In this document: positions 10,287-20,469 of the stretch, in pieces
Numbering within the stretch: position 1 is the stretch's first letter
Layout of the letters: each line of letters begins with the position of its first letter
From: Chromera velia
Lineage: Eukaryota; Sar; Chromeraceae
DNA length: 34,538 nt
Assembly: GCA_018398765.1 (NCBI GenBank)
Contig: JAHBMJ010000701.1
Location: forward strand, 1-34,538
Reading direction: 5' to 3'
Notes under the pieces: generated by a model
Databases searched by the model: none
Told to the model about the DNA's origin: nothing
What the model saw: only the letters and a program-made list of their open reading frames with translations
Program-made: the position numbers and the translations under genes

Positions 10287-12246
10287 GTCTTTCTTTCTCT
10301 CAATTAGTGCTTCATCGTTTTGCTGGAGGGTTTCGGTTGGTTTGTGTCCGATTCTGGCCCTCGAAAACTCCCCGCCACTGAAAATTCAAAATCAAAGCAG
10401 CCAAGTTACGTTCGTTTGTTTCCATGCATCTACCTATCAGTTCAATATACTACTTATTTGTGCATCAGCAGATGTACGAGAAAGAGAGTCAAAGAATCCA
10501 ATCACACAGACAAATTGCAAAGGTTAGAAAAGAATTTCTTCTCTTCTTCATGTCAGAACAGTCACTTTTTTATATTGTCCTCCTGCAATTCTACTATCTC
10601 GTGTATCTGCTTCCGCGCGCAGGTCCGAGCGCAGTGAAGGGCGAGGCCTTGCCACTGCTGCGTGACTTTCTGCATGGACGTTTGAGCTCTTCTCAGGAAA
10701 CAGGAGAGACGGGGCAGGGCGGGCAACAATCTGACCTCCCTCATTTGAAGCTCCTCACATTTGAAGGTTCGCCCCTCTTCGATCGTTTTGTGCAAAGGCT
10801 CTTCCTTCACATTTGAAGGACAAATTTTGTCCTAAGAAGCTTCAGCAAATGGATTGCATGAGAAAAAACACGCACCAGAGGGAATCAACTTTGTTTTCTC
10901 CCACATGAACGAAGCTAACGGTCTCAGATTGCAAGTGCTTGTGAGAACAAAACGGAAGAAAAAGTCCTGCATGATTCACGTCCACCGAAAAAACAAAGAG
11001 CAGACGATCGACCCTTTTCACACAACGGGAAAGCATGCAGTCAATCTTGCTTCGATTTCCATGCAGAGCCCGTCCACTCCAAATTTAAACGCTCGATCGA
11101 TCGATCGATGCCGTGAGAAATGACCCCAGCTGCCGTTTTCCTGTTCTGTGCAGGTGGGGACGCCTTGAAGTTTCTCTTTGACGATTTCCTGAGGAACGCA
11201 CAGCGTCTGCCTGCGGAGAAAATCGAGATCCGTCTGAGGAAGGCAGAATTGAGTGCCGACCATGCAACATCTCTTTGTGAAGGTCAAATTCCGTTTTCAC
11301 AAAATCTGATTCTCAGACCCATACGAGAGGCATGTGTGCCCCTGCTGAAGAGTTGTCAAACCAAGGAGGGCACAATGCCGCTCGGAGGGCTTCACTTGAA
11401 CTTTGATGACATTTCCTTCTTCGACCTCTGTTTCCTCCTGCATCATGGCCAGAAACAAGAATCTCTCTTCCCGGAGGCCATTAGGGGCTGTCTGCTGTCA
11501 GTCTCCTTCTCCCGTCCCCACTTTCACTCCCCCGTGACTACACAGCAAGGAGACATCGAAACGAAATTTCTCCAGAGATGGGCTTTGTTTGCCAATCTGC
11601 ACTTCAATCGATTGACGATGCTGGAGATTTGGCAAGCAAACAACCGGATGTTGCAAGATCTGGCGAGGTCAGTCGCATCAGGCAGGCTGCCCTCCTTAGA
11701 GAGATTGACTGTGAAGGAGGCGAAAGTGGGCAGAGAGGGGATGGAGTCGTTGTTCGGCCAGGGGGGTCCGGGACTTCCAAAAGTACAGCATCTGGACATG
11801 TCTCGGAACGGATACTTTTCCGACGGGTGGGAAGGCACGGAAGCCCTGATGAGAGGCCTGGGTGCAGGCAGGCTCCCATACTAAAAACCCTGAGGCTTGT
11901 GGGAGGGCACGTGCGTCGAGAGAGCATGCATAGGTTGGCAGAATCTCTTCGTTTGAACGAGCTACCCTCCCTTGAGCACCTGGACCTCCAGAAGAATTGG
12001 ATCAACAACACCCATGTGACCGCGTTTGTCGAAGCCCTAGAGGCCGCATCGCTTCCAAAGCTGCGTGTGCTGAATCTGTCCAATACGCAGATCGGTGAGA
12101 GAGGAGGCAGGGCACTTGCAGAAGCGATGAACGAAGGCAAACTAAAGGTGCTCTGGCAAAATGGTCACCTATTTCTTAGCTTGACTGCAGCCAATGGATT
12201 CAGGCAGGCGGCCTGGGATGCAAAATGTCTAAACACAAACCACTGA
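8846..12246 (+). CDS. Leucine-rich-repeat protein gene, frameshifted in its last exon
   Basis: Exons 8846-8917, 9352-9391, 10623-10766 and 11154 onward join in phase. The first contains a likely start at ATG 8858 (MSKCKDTFGLAWLTLCC). Splicing exon 2 to 3 and exon 3 to 4 restores LRR units such as FEVLDFS|SPSAVKGEALPLL and LKLLTFEG|GDALKFLFDDFL. Exon 4 has a long linker and then units such as LERLTVKEAKVGREGMESL and VQHLDMSRN. At about 11879 the frame hits TAA, but the LRRs continue one frame over (LKTLRLVGG, LEHLDLQKNWI, LRVLNLSNTQI) to 12246. The pattern with 'G...L...L' helices is that of ribonuclease-inhibitor-like LRRs, which bind proteins. The last unit degenerates after GKLKVL, about position 12150. 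The donor at 10767 (gttcgc) is weak. The specific role is unknown; it may be a pseudogene. Confidence 0.65.
9392..10622 (+). other. Large LRR-gene intron filled with microsatellites and a short minisatellite
   Basis: This 1.23-kb intron between two phase-1 splice sites has no believable exon. It carries (GT)n at about 9412-9446, a GCTGGGAGGT-based minisatellite at about 9788-9862, and a long (CTTT)n tract at 10193-10301. The pyrimidine strand is the coding strand. Confidence 0.6.
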
Positions 12247-12887
12247 GAACTTAGATGAAAGCTAAGATGAAAGTGAAAAAATTGTACATTCAAATGATGT
12301 ATAAAAAAAAGTTTAAAATACCCTTCAACAACGTTTGAATTCACATTTTTATTTTTTTAAAAAATACATTTAAAACCATGCATGCATGCAGTAATAATTT
12401 GTTACTAAAATTATTATTTCTTTTGATTTCAGTAATCCTGAGTAATGATTGATTATTATCCAAGTCATTAATTAATCATCAAAATAATGATCAATTAATT
12501 TCAGATTAAACAATCATTATTGCTTTATCTTATGATGATAAAATAATAATTGTTCTAGTGATTCAAAAAGTTGTTAATGCAAACTTAATCGAGCCTGTAA
12601 ACCATGTACATTGATGCAGCTGAAAATTACTGTGATATTCATTAGTTCCATCTCGTATTAACCTTATCCTCCTATGAGTTCTCCATGTCTTCCCACGACC
12701 TTGCCTTATCCGGTAGGACTCTCGGAGTGGCTGATCGTCACTCCGTCTATAGGTGCCGTGGTGATATTGCAAATCGATCTACTCGGATCTAGAAATCCTA
12801 TAGTAGAAATCAATCAATCAATCAATCAATGTCTAACACTAGAAGTTTAGAAATAGACAGACGCCGATGGTGTATGATGATGATGAT

Positions 12888-12944
<57 letters not shown>

Positions 12945-12948
12945 ATCT

Positions 12949-12982
<34 letters not shown>

Positions 12983-13318
12983 TGTTTTACTAGCTAACAC
13001 TCAAAAGCTCACAACTAATATCATTCATTCAATCAATCAAATATCATTTTCAATCTAACTTTCAATCACTTTTTTTTTATTACATTATTTTAAAAAAATG
13101 ACCAATGACATCTAGAATGACATTGAAGTTCAAGTTAATAAGCTGTTCAAGCTATAGCCCACTGGCAAAAACGAGCCAAAAACTCATAGCTACAATTCAC
13201 ATATTGTTGAAGACAACATGTATATATGCAGGATATGTATCGTGTTTTATTTTTTTCTTTGTTTAACAATTTGTTCAACTCGAATAAAGTCGACAGTTTT
13301 GAATTGATACATACCAGT
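12247..13318. other. AT-rich repeat zone with (ATCA)n arrays, no gene seen
   Basis: The sequence becomes strongly AT-rich right after the LRR gene stop. It holds (ATCA)n tracts at about 12811-12830, 12889-12942 and 12949-12980, and the motif GATGGTGTATGATGATGAT at 12866-12884. The GC-normal segment 12560-12800 could be a retroelement 3' end, since it terminates in an ATCA tail, but no coding frame is visible. Confidence 0.5.
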
Positions 13319-16300
13319 AGTGGAAGAATGCGTACTCATATATCTATATCATTCTATGTCCCTTTCTATCTCTCTCGACTCTAAGCGCTCTTCAACCTGA
13401 CAAGTTTCTACATTTCTTCTCTAGATGTCTTCGTGTCTTCAGCGAGCAGTGTCTGAAAGGATTCTCCGGAATTCACCAGCGGAAGAGGAAAGATGAAAAA
13501 GAAAGAGGATCGCCTTGGCCAGCGGGGGTGCGGAACGGCGGCTGAGCCAAAGATACCGAGAAGAAAGTCTATATACATACGGAGGCGGTGTTATACTGAA
13601 GTCATGCAGCCAAGCAAACAAGAGAGGAAGAAAGAAAGATCAATCAAGAAAGGAGCGACCGAACGAGCGAGCAAGCAAGAAGGAAAGAAAAGAGGGAGGC
13701 AAGAAGAGAAAAAAACAGATAATTTGAACCTGAAGACCTCAAGCTGGGGCCTTTAACCATTCACTTCCTCTTCACCTGCAACAGACTGCACCGACACTCC
13801 GCAGAACCAGTGACAGGCTACCCCATCAGTGATTAGCATCGCAGCAGAGAACAGAATCAAGCGGTTGAAGGAAAGACGTGATGGCCAGGGGAGAAAACCT
13901 ATCCATTCTCCCATAGAGAGAATACTGCCCGCGGTTTCCTCTGAAGGAAAGATGATTCTCCCATGGGGTTCAAAACATCCATTTGTTCTTCTTTACTCCC
14001 TCAATTGCCACCTGTTCCGCGCTCCCCTTCTTTTCTTTTCTTTTCTTTTCTTTTGTTGACTCAACACAAGAAAGGTCCCACCAGCGACAAAGAGAAGCAA
14101 AGAGACAGACAGAGAGAGACAAAGACGCAGACTGACGGACCCGAACGTAAAGGCCGTGACCAAAGGACCAAAGGAAGGCCCACGCCGCCAAAAGGAAAAA
14201 AGGGAAGCAGATCCACTCCCAGAGACAACCAGGGGAGCAGGAGCAACGCCGCAGGCCCAACCAACGAACGAGCGAACGAATAACAGAGAGAGGCGAAGAA
14301 GCTAAACCAGCCGATCGATAGGTCGATCAATCCACGCACATGCGGACCCCGCCCGTCCTCGATGAGCATCGTTCCTCTGCCTGCACGCACACAAGCAGGC
14401 AGCTAGAATAAGGAGGGAGAAACGCAAAAGCACAAAAGCATATTATCAATACAATCAAGAGAAACGGCAACAGGTAGAAGAATGCTTACTCATACCTCTA
14501 TATCCCTCTCTGTCTCTCTCAACTCTAAGCGCTCATCAACCTGACAAGTTTCTACATTTCTTCTCTAGATGTCTTCGTGTGTTCAGTGAGCAGTGTCTAA
14601 AAGGACTCTCCAGAATTCACCAGCGGAAGAGGAAAGACGAAAAAGAAAGAGGATCGCCTTGGCCAGCAGGGGTGCGGAATGGTGGCTGAGCCAAGGATAT
14701 CGAGAAGAAAGTCTACATACACATGGAGGCGGTGTTATACTGAAGTCATGCAGCCAAGCAAACAAGAGAGGAAGGAAAGAAGAAAGATCGATTAAAAAAG
14801 GAGCGACTGAACGAGCGAGCAAGCAAGAAGGAAAGAAAAGAGGGAGGTAAGAAGAGAAAAAAACAGATAATTTGAACCTGAAGATCTCAAGCTGGGGCCT
14901 TTCACCATTCACCTCCTTTTCGCCCGCAACAGACTGCACTGACACTCCACAGAAACATTGACAGGCTACCCCATCAGTCAGCAGCATCACAGTGGAGAAC
15001 AGAATCAAGCGGTTGAAGGAAAGACGTGATGGCCAGGGGAGAAAACCTATTCATTCTCCCATAGAGAGAAGACTGCCCGCGGTTTCCTCTGAAGGAAAGA
15101 TGATTCTCCCTTGGGGTTCAAAACATCCGTTTGTTCTTCTCTACTCCCTCAATTGCCACCTGTTCCGCGCTCCCCTTCTTTTCTTTTCTTTTCTTTTCTT
15201 TTGTTGACTCAACACAAGAAAGGTCCCACCAGTGACAAAGAGAAGCAAAGAGACAGATAGAGAGAGACAGAGACGTAGGCTGACGGACCTGAACGCAAAG
15301 GCCGTGACCAAAGGACCAAAGGAAGGCCCACGCCGCCAAAAGGAAAAAAGGGAAGCAGATCCACTCCTAGAGACAACCAGAGGAGCAGGAGCAACGCCGC
15401 AGGCCCAACCAACGAACGAGCGAACAAACAACAGAGAGAGGTGAAGAAGCTAAACCAGCCGATCGATAGGTCGATCAATCCACGCACATGCGGACCCCGC
15501 CCGTCCTCGATGAGCATCGTTCCTCTGCCTGCACGCATACAGGCAGGCAGCCAGAACAAGGAGGAAGAAACATAAAAGCACAAAAGCATATTATTAATAC
15601 AATCAGAAGAAATGGCAACAGGTGGAAGAATGCTTACTTATACCTCTATGTCCCTCTCTGTCTCTCTCAACTCTAAGCGCTCATCAACCTGACAAGTTTC
15701 TACATTTCTTCTCTAGATGTCTTCGTGTCTTCAGCGAGCAGTGTCTGAAAGGACTCTCCGGAATTCACCAGCGGAAGAGGAAAGACGAAAAAGAAAGAGG
15801 ATCGCCTTGGCCAGCAGGGGTGCGGAACGGCGGCTGAGCCAAGGATACCGAAAAGAAAGTTTACATACACACGGAGGTGGTGTTATACTGAAGTCATGCA
15901 GCCAAGCAAACAAGAGAGGAAGGAAGGAAGGAAGAAAGAAAGATCGATCAAGAAAGGAGCGACCGAACGAGCGAGCAAGCAAGAAGGAAAGAAAGGAGGG
16001 AGGGAAGAAGAGAAAAAAACAGATAATTTGAACCTGAAGACCTCAAGCTGGGGCCTTTCACCATTCATCTCCTCTTCGCTCGCAACAGACTGCACCGACA
16101 CTCCGCAGAACCACTGACAGGCTACCCCATCAGTGATCAGCATCACAGCAGAGAACAAAATCAAGCGGTTGAAGGAAAAATGTGATAGCCAGGGGAGAAA
16201 ACCTATTCATTCTCCCTGGAGAGAAGACTGCCCGCGGTTTCCTCTGAAGGAAAGATGATTCTCCCTTGGGGTTCAAAACATCCGTTTGTTCTTCTCTACT

Positions 16301-16546
16301 CCCTCAATTGCCACCTGTTCCGCGCTCCCCTTCTTTTCTTTTCTTTTCTTTTCTTTTGTTGACTCAACACAAGAAAGGTCCCACCAGCGATAAAGAGAAG
16401 CAAAGAGACAGACAGAGAGAGACAGAGACGCAGGCTGACGGACCTGAACGCAAAGGCCGTGACCAAAGGACCAAAGGAAGGCCCACGCCGCCAAAAGGAA
16501 AAAAGGGAAGCAGATTTACTCCCAGAGACAACCAAGGGAACAGGAG
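13319..16546 (+). repeat. Three tandem copies of a ~1.14-kb unit
   Basis: Copy 1 starts near 13319, copy 2 near 14471 and copy 3 near 15612. The landmark GAATTCACCAGCGG falls at 13469, 14613 and 15761, giving spacings of 1144 and 1148 bp. Copies 2 and 3 are nearly identical over long stretches, and copy 1 is more diverged at its start. Copy 3 diverges at about 16546, lacking roughly the last 240 bp of the unit, though ATCAATCCACGCA near 16637 may be its displaced end. Every copy contains a (CTTTT)n tract. Coding content is described separately. Confidence 0.9.
15717..16031 (+). CDS. Small basic ORF kept intact only in copy 3 of the tandem unit
   Basis: The 104-residue frame starts with MSSCLQRAVSERTLRNSPAE, followed by EEERRKRKRIALASRGAERR and a lysine/arginine-rich tail. 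The ATG lies directly after TTCTTCTCTAG, which could also be an acceptor. In copy 1 the same frame stops at an early TGA (in GAAAGATGAAA, near 13493). In copy 2 it stops near 14587 (TTCAGTGAGC), and a short indel in the GAAGG tract changes its tail. The highly basic composition would suit a nuclear protein, but low complexity gives no family. It may be non-coding. Confidence 0.25.
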   Translation: MSSCLQRAVSERTLRNSPAEEERRKRKRIALASRGAERRLSQGYRKESLHTHGGGVILKSCSQANKRGRKEGRKKDRSRKERPNERASKKERKEGGKKRKKQII

Positions 16547-17750
16547 GAAGGTCATTCATCAGTCTAACAAACCAACGAACCCATTAAAGGTTGGTCGGAA
16601 GGAGGGACGCGATGAATTCAAACCTTCTTCCTGATCCATCAATCCACGCAGAGACGGTGTCACCGAATATTGTCCTCTCCATCCCTGTATGGATACAGGT
16701 AGGGGGCGGCTATGAGAAATATCAAGCGCAAAAGAAGAGGACAGAAAAGGGGAAGACAGCCGAAGGTATCAGAACGATTCCTCACACCTGTCATTTTCCT
16801 CTTTGTATCAAATCTCTCTTCTTTTCAGGAGGTACTCGTGTTGTCCTCATGTCTTTGTTGCAAAGGTTCCAGGAGAGTCGGCAGATTTCAGCAGATGAAA
16901 CCTGTCACACAGCAGAAGGCTGCACTAGCATATGCTGGCAAGTCTCCTGCAGGTTGGACGTTTTCGTGCGTGATTTCCTCCCCCCTGTTCCCCCTGTTGC
17001 GACATGTTGCGACCAGACTGAACCTGCATGCTATCAATTTAATTTCCTGATGAGTCCGGTTTCACTAGCTTTCACAGGGTCGCATAAAGATGTAGATTCC
17101 AAGCAGTAAAGTGATGATTGAGGGTTAATACGGGTTTGGTGGAGGACAGTTGTCACTGAGTTGTAGAATAGTTGTATTAATAGATAGCGTGGATAGTTAG
17201 TTGCGGACGTTTGACATCGTTTGACAGTGCGACATTTTCACGTGACGGTTACGTTTTTTTTCTGTTTCCGGGCCATTCGCACGTCCCGGAAAGCGGAGGC
17301 CTGCATGCGAATGCATGGGGGGCACATGGGGGCACTTGATTATAAAGACAATGCACGCAGGAGGGCAACATGGAGGATCATGGAGGGCAATGGAGGGCAT
17401 CGATCCGCCAGCATATCTGTCTTTCACGTTCTTTCTCTATAAGCATCTCCAAGCTAAGCAAGCTTCTCAGTGACGATTTTCACCTCACCTCACTTCTTCA
17501 GCCAAAATCTCTCTGGACCACCTTGATTTGCGGGCACATACTCCACATTCTGCTTTTCCTACGCGACAAGGGTAGCAGAGGGTGGCAGACTCAGTCTGCC
17601 TGGTCCTTCTGGTGAAAACACCAAAGGAACTTTTTTCTGTTGTATTGATCGCTGCTCTGAACTCAGATTTCTGGGAACTGCCAACGTATATTCCTGTTGG
17701 TCGTTTCGTTTTTCTGTGCAATTAGCGAACGATAGGCCTTTCCGAGCAGA
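16547..17750 (+). other. Spacer with possible exon fragments, no firm gene
   Basis: A frame from 16591 to 17109 is open, but its composition is mixed. A possible acceptor near 16828 (cttttcag) followed by EVLVLSSCLCCKGSRRVGRF in another frame suggests exon-like pieces without a consistent model. Around 17265-17281 the inverted form of the dispersed motif seen at position 200 appears in part. Nothing here can be assigned. Confidence 0.25.
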
Positions 17751-18371
17751 ATGTCTGAGAAAGGTCCTCCACCCCTTCTTGGGCAGAGTCCTCTGCAACA
17801 GGAGAGCCAGACAGGGGACTTCGGCAGCAGAAGAGCAAGACAGAACGATCCTCCGTCTATCTACATGTGCGTGGCGGGAGGTATACAAACCGATGGGGGC
17901 CCTGCTGCCTCGCAACAGAATGGGGTTGATGCGGGCTTCCTCCCTGTTCCTCCTACAGGGCCACTGGGCGTCTCCCCGATGGTTGTTGGGGCAGTGGCAG
18001 GGATGGGCGGGCCTGCTGAGGTGGCGAAGTGGGAAAATGCAATCAGCAAGCAGAGCTCGAACTGCTTGTCTGAGCTCCCTGATCTCAACCCCCCGAGAAC
18101 GGATGTCCTCTGCAGTGATGTAGAGTCCAAGTACAACTTTAATTCCTTCCTCCAGGTGGATCATCAGGAGCAGGGGCGGGCCCTGCTCCAGAATGCCCCC
18201 ATAATCATGAATGATCCAGGCCCCGCTAACTCTGTCTCTCCCCTCCCCTCAGGTGTCGTAGGGGTCTGTGGCTCCCCACCCTCAGCCTGTCGGAGTCGGA
18301 CCTCGAACCGCCGGAGCGCGGTGTCGCACAAGAGAAATTTCAGGTCAGGGGAGAAAGACAAAATGGGGTGA
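17751..18371 (+). CDS. Hypothetical protein ORF of unknown function
   Basis: A frame of about 206 residues starts MSEKGPPPLLGQSPLQQESQ. It has a glycine/proline-rich middle (VPPTGPLGVSPMVVGAVAG) and an ordinary-looking segment SKQSSNCLSELPDLNPP. A possible donor (TTCCTCCAG|gtggat) at about 18155 would end a first exon, with a candidate acceptor (cccctcag) near 18251. The opposite strand is also open (17559-18164), but its translation is richer in arginine, cysteine and histidine runs and looks less natural. No domain is recognised. It may belong to one gene with the ORFs at 19465 and 20068, but phases do not prove this. Confidence 0.35.
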   Translation: MSEKGPPPLLGQSPLQQESQTGDFGSRRARQNDPPSIYMCVAGGIQTDGGPAASQQNGVDAGFLPVPPTGPLGVSPMVVGAVAGMGGPAEVAKWENAISKQSSNCLSELPDLNPPRTDVLCSDVESKYNFNSFLQVDHQEQGRALLQNAPIIMNDPGPANSVSPLPSGVVGVCGSPPSACRSRTSNRRSAVSHKRNFRSGEKDKMG

Positions 18372-18644
18372 CAGACAGAAGACTCCATGGAACGTGATTC
18401 CAAGGTCTAATATGCTTGCCATGCACCCCTTGTATGCAGTCCCCAGATAGAGAGCAATATGTTTTTGCGTATGATTTCTTGCCCCTAAGGATTGAATTTC
18501 TGTTAACCACGCAGCCTGTTGCTTTTTCATATATTTCTGTGTTGCACATTCTGGGAGTAAAACAAAAACTATCAAGTATATGTCTCCTTTTTTCATCCCA
18601 TCCTCTTTCCTCCCTGCCTTCCCCCTCGCACTCACAATTTGCAG

Positions 18645-18800
18645 GCAGAGACAGTCTACAAAAACAGATCTGGTGAGTCAAGCGTCCACTGCAGCAATCA
18701 ATTCATCGGACAGTCTGTCAGTGATCCGCGTTTGCAGGAAGTGCATATGGAAGGGCATTCCGGCTACCTCTTCTGTCCTCTCTGCCTTCTCAAGCTTTCC
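18645..18800 (+). other. Two candidate mini-exons with a CPLC motif
   Basis: After ATTTGCAG a short segment reads AETVYKNRS and ends at a strong donor (CTG|gtgagt near 18674). After GTTTGCAG (near 18737) the next reads EVHMEGHSGYLFCPLCLLK, with a Cys-x-x-Cys pair. The splice signals are good, but the pieces are too short for identification. Confidence 0.2.
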
Positions 18801-18868
18801 CGCTTTCTTTTTTTGTTTTCCTCGTCGACGAATAACGGCTGCAGTAGACCCGCGCTCTGACTGATCAG

Positions 18869-19111
18869 GTCTCCCTCCTTCCTCCCTCCCTCCCCCTCCT
18901 CCCTTCCTCCCTTCCACCCTCCCTCTCTCCCCCCTTCCCATCCCTCTCTCTCTCCCCCCCACCATCCTTGTCTCTCTCCCTCCCTTCCTGCCTTCCTCTC
19001 TCTCTTCCCCGCTCCCTTCTTCCCTCCCTCCCTTTTTCCCTCCCTTTCTCCCTCCCTCTCTGAGACTCCCTCCCCCCCTCCCTCCCTCTCTCCCTTCCTC
19101 CCCCTCCCCTT
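18869..19111 (+). repeat. 240-bp near-pure pyrimidine tract
   Basis: Almost every base on this strand is C or T, in irregular CTCCCT and CTTCC units. It creates long but meaningless arginine/glycine/glutamate-rich frames on the minus strand. Such mirror-like homopurine-homopyrimidine DNA can form triplexes. Confidence 0.9.
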
Positions 19112-19464
19112 CGATATAGTTTCGAGTGCAGTGCGCTTTTGTTTCTCCCCTTTTCTTGCCGTTTTCAATCAACTCAAAGTGATCTGGTGTCAAGACGTGA
19201 AAGGCCGGCCGTTTTGGGCAAAAATAGAAGCGGTGCTTGAGTTTTGATCTTCGGCGTCTGAGCCGCGTCTCCCCGCGGCCCCACTTTGCATTTTTTTAAT
19301 TTTCGCTAGAATTTTCGTGATTTCATCCCTTCCCAGTCTTCTCAGTGCTGACTTGAGAAGATCTGATTGAACGGATAAGTAAAAAAGACACAGTCTGTTT
19401 GCGTGTAACGTATGTTTTTGCCCTTGTCTATGTCGGTACGCTTCACGTATATTTTTGAACGTAT

Positions 19465-19767
19465 ATGTCTTCAATGACCATGCAGCAGGCCGACAGTGAC
19501 TCAGAGGGAGACGTCGGACAGCCAGGAGATCCACGGGAAGCCCCGGCCTCCTGCCGTCCCCCTCTCTCAGACTGCCTCCGAGTCGGCTCCTCCACCGATG
19601 AGCCCACTGAAGTAGCTCTACCAGAACAGTCAGTCAGTGCCAAGGCCCTCGAGACTGAGTGCCCGGCCAGTCGAGAAGGTGACCGAGCCCCCTCACAGAT
19701 GGGCCCCCCGACTACCAGAGACCCGGTGGCGGTTACTGTGAAGCATCTCGAAACCGGACATACCTAA
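19465..19767 (+). CDS. Hypothetical acidic, low-complexity ORF
   Basis: The 100-residue frame starts MSSMTMQQADSDSEGDVGQP and is rich in Ser, Pro, Glu and Asp, as in disordered N-terminal regions. A candidate donor (GAAG|gtgacc) lies at about 19678, so it might be a first exon of a gene that includes the segment at 20068. The AT-rich sequence before the ATG would suit a promoter or 5' UTR. No domain is recognised. Confidence 0.3.
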   Translation: MSSMTMQQADSDSEGDVGQPGDPREAPASCRPPLSDCLRVGSSTDEPTEVALPEQSVSAKALETECPASREGDRAPSQMGPPTTRDPVAVTVKHLETGHT

Positions 19768-20067
19768 GAGTTCCCTTCCATGCGCAAGTGTGCACTGGCT
19801 CTCGACTTTAACCCAGGTACTGTGAGCTGGGCTGTGAGGTTTGGAGTGGGGGAGGGGAGTCAGACAAACACGACCAGAGGCTTAATTCTCCTTCACGAAG
19901 ACAGTCACTGTGATATCGACAGCTTCTGAGAATGACGGCCGGGGGAGGGGTGAGAAGAGAACTGCTGCGTGTGCGGCTTCCCAACCCAAAAGCATCAAAG
20001 GCGATTCCACGGCGTGGGTTGCCTGGTGGCTGGGTGACGGTGGGCGTCGATACAAGTCAGGTCTTAG

Positions 20068-20469
20068 AAGGCTTTCAGCATTGCGAAGCTAGGACACGAT
20101 GAGGCACGATTGAAGGCCCTCCAGTGCCGAGTTGAGAAAGTCCCGACAGACACCACCACAGCCGTCGCCCTCGAGGAAATGAAGTACAAAATCAATTCCA
20201 AGAGGGTGCGGTTGGGGGATGCATCTCTCAATTCGATTCTCAGCCGTGAGGAGGTGCTGGCGTAAGTCAGCGCTGCTTCCAGAGCGAATGGGACTGTTCG
20301 ACCTGAGGTTCTGGAACTTCTCGCTTCTCACACCGCATCGATTGGCTGTCCTCCGGGTCACGTCGTGGTCCGGAAGCAGAACAAGGTCACAGGGGAGGCG
20401 AAGTTCTTCTTCATGCCTCTCCAGGCCGCCCCATCTGAGAGGAACAAAAAGCCTCGCCAACAGTACTAA
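20068..20469 (+). pseudogene. Coding segment interrupted by one in-frame stop
   Basis: One frame reads KAFSIAKLGHDEARLKALQ, then a segment through TTTAVALEEMKYKINSKRV and SLNSILSREEVLA. It meets TAA at 20263-20265 and continues without a shift as VSAASRANGTVRPEVLELLA, a segment with GHVVVRKQNKVTGEAKFFF, and KPRQQY before TAA at 20467-20469. The charge pattern and helix-like periodicity on both sides show a single protein. TAA overlaps a GTAAGT, but the nearest AG would give an intron of about 21 bases, too short. The antisense frame (20089-20460) is a shadow. The family is not recognised; it may be a C-terminal exon of a local gene or of an element. Confidence 0.45.

Noticed and set aside
12889-12980. 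Regular ATCA array, first considered as a CRISPR-like array
   Set aside because: It is a plain 4-base microsatellite without spacers in a eukaryotic context.
13974-13990. tRNA B-box-like GGTTCAAAACA in each tandem unit
   Set aside because: No proper A box or cloverleaf could be found at the right distance, so a tRNA-derived SINE or Pol III gene is not supported.
17559-18164. Minus-strand ORF of 201 residues
   Set aside because: It overlaps the plus-strand hypothetical ORF at 17751; its Cys, His and Arg-rich composition looks like an antisense reading. Not fully excluded.
18678-19193. Long minus-strand frames rich in Gly, Arg and Glu
   Set aside because: They are translations of the pyrimidine tract; several frames are open at once and none has varied composition.
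20089-20460. Minus-strand ORF of 123 residues
   Set aside because: It is the antisense shadow of the plus-strand coding segment, which has a far more natural protein composition despite its stop.
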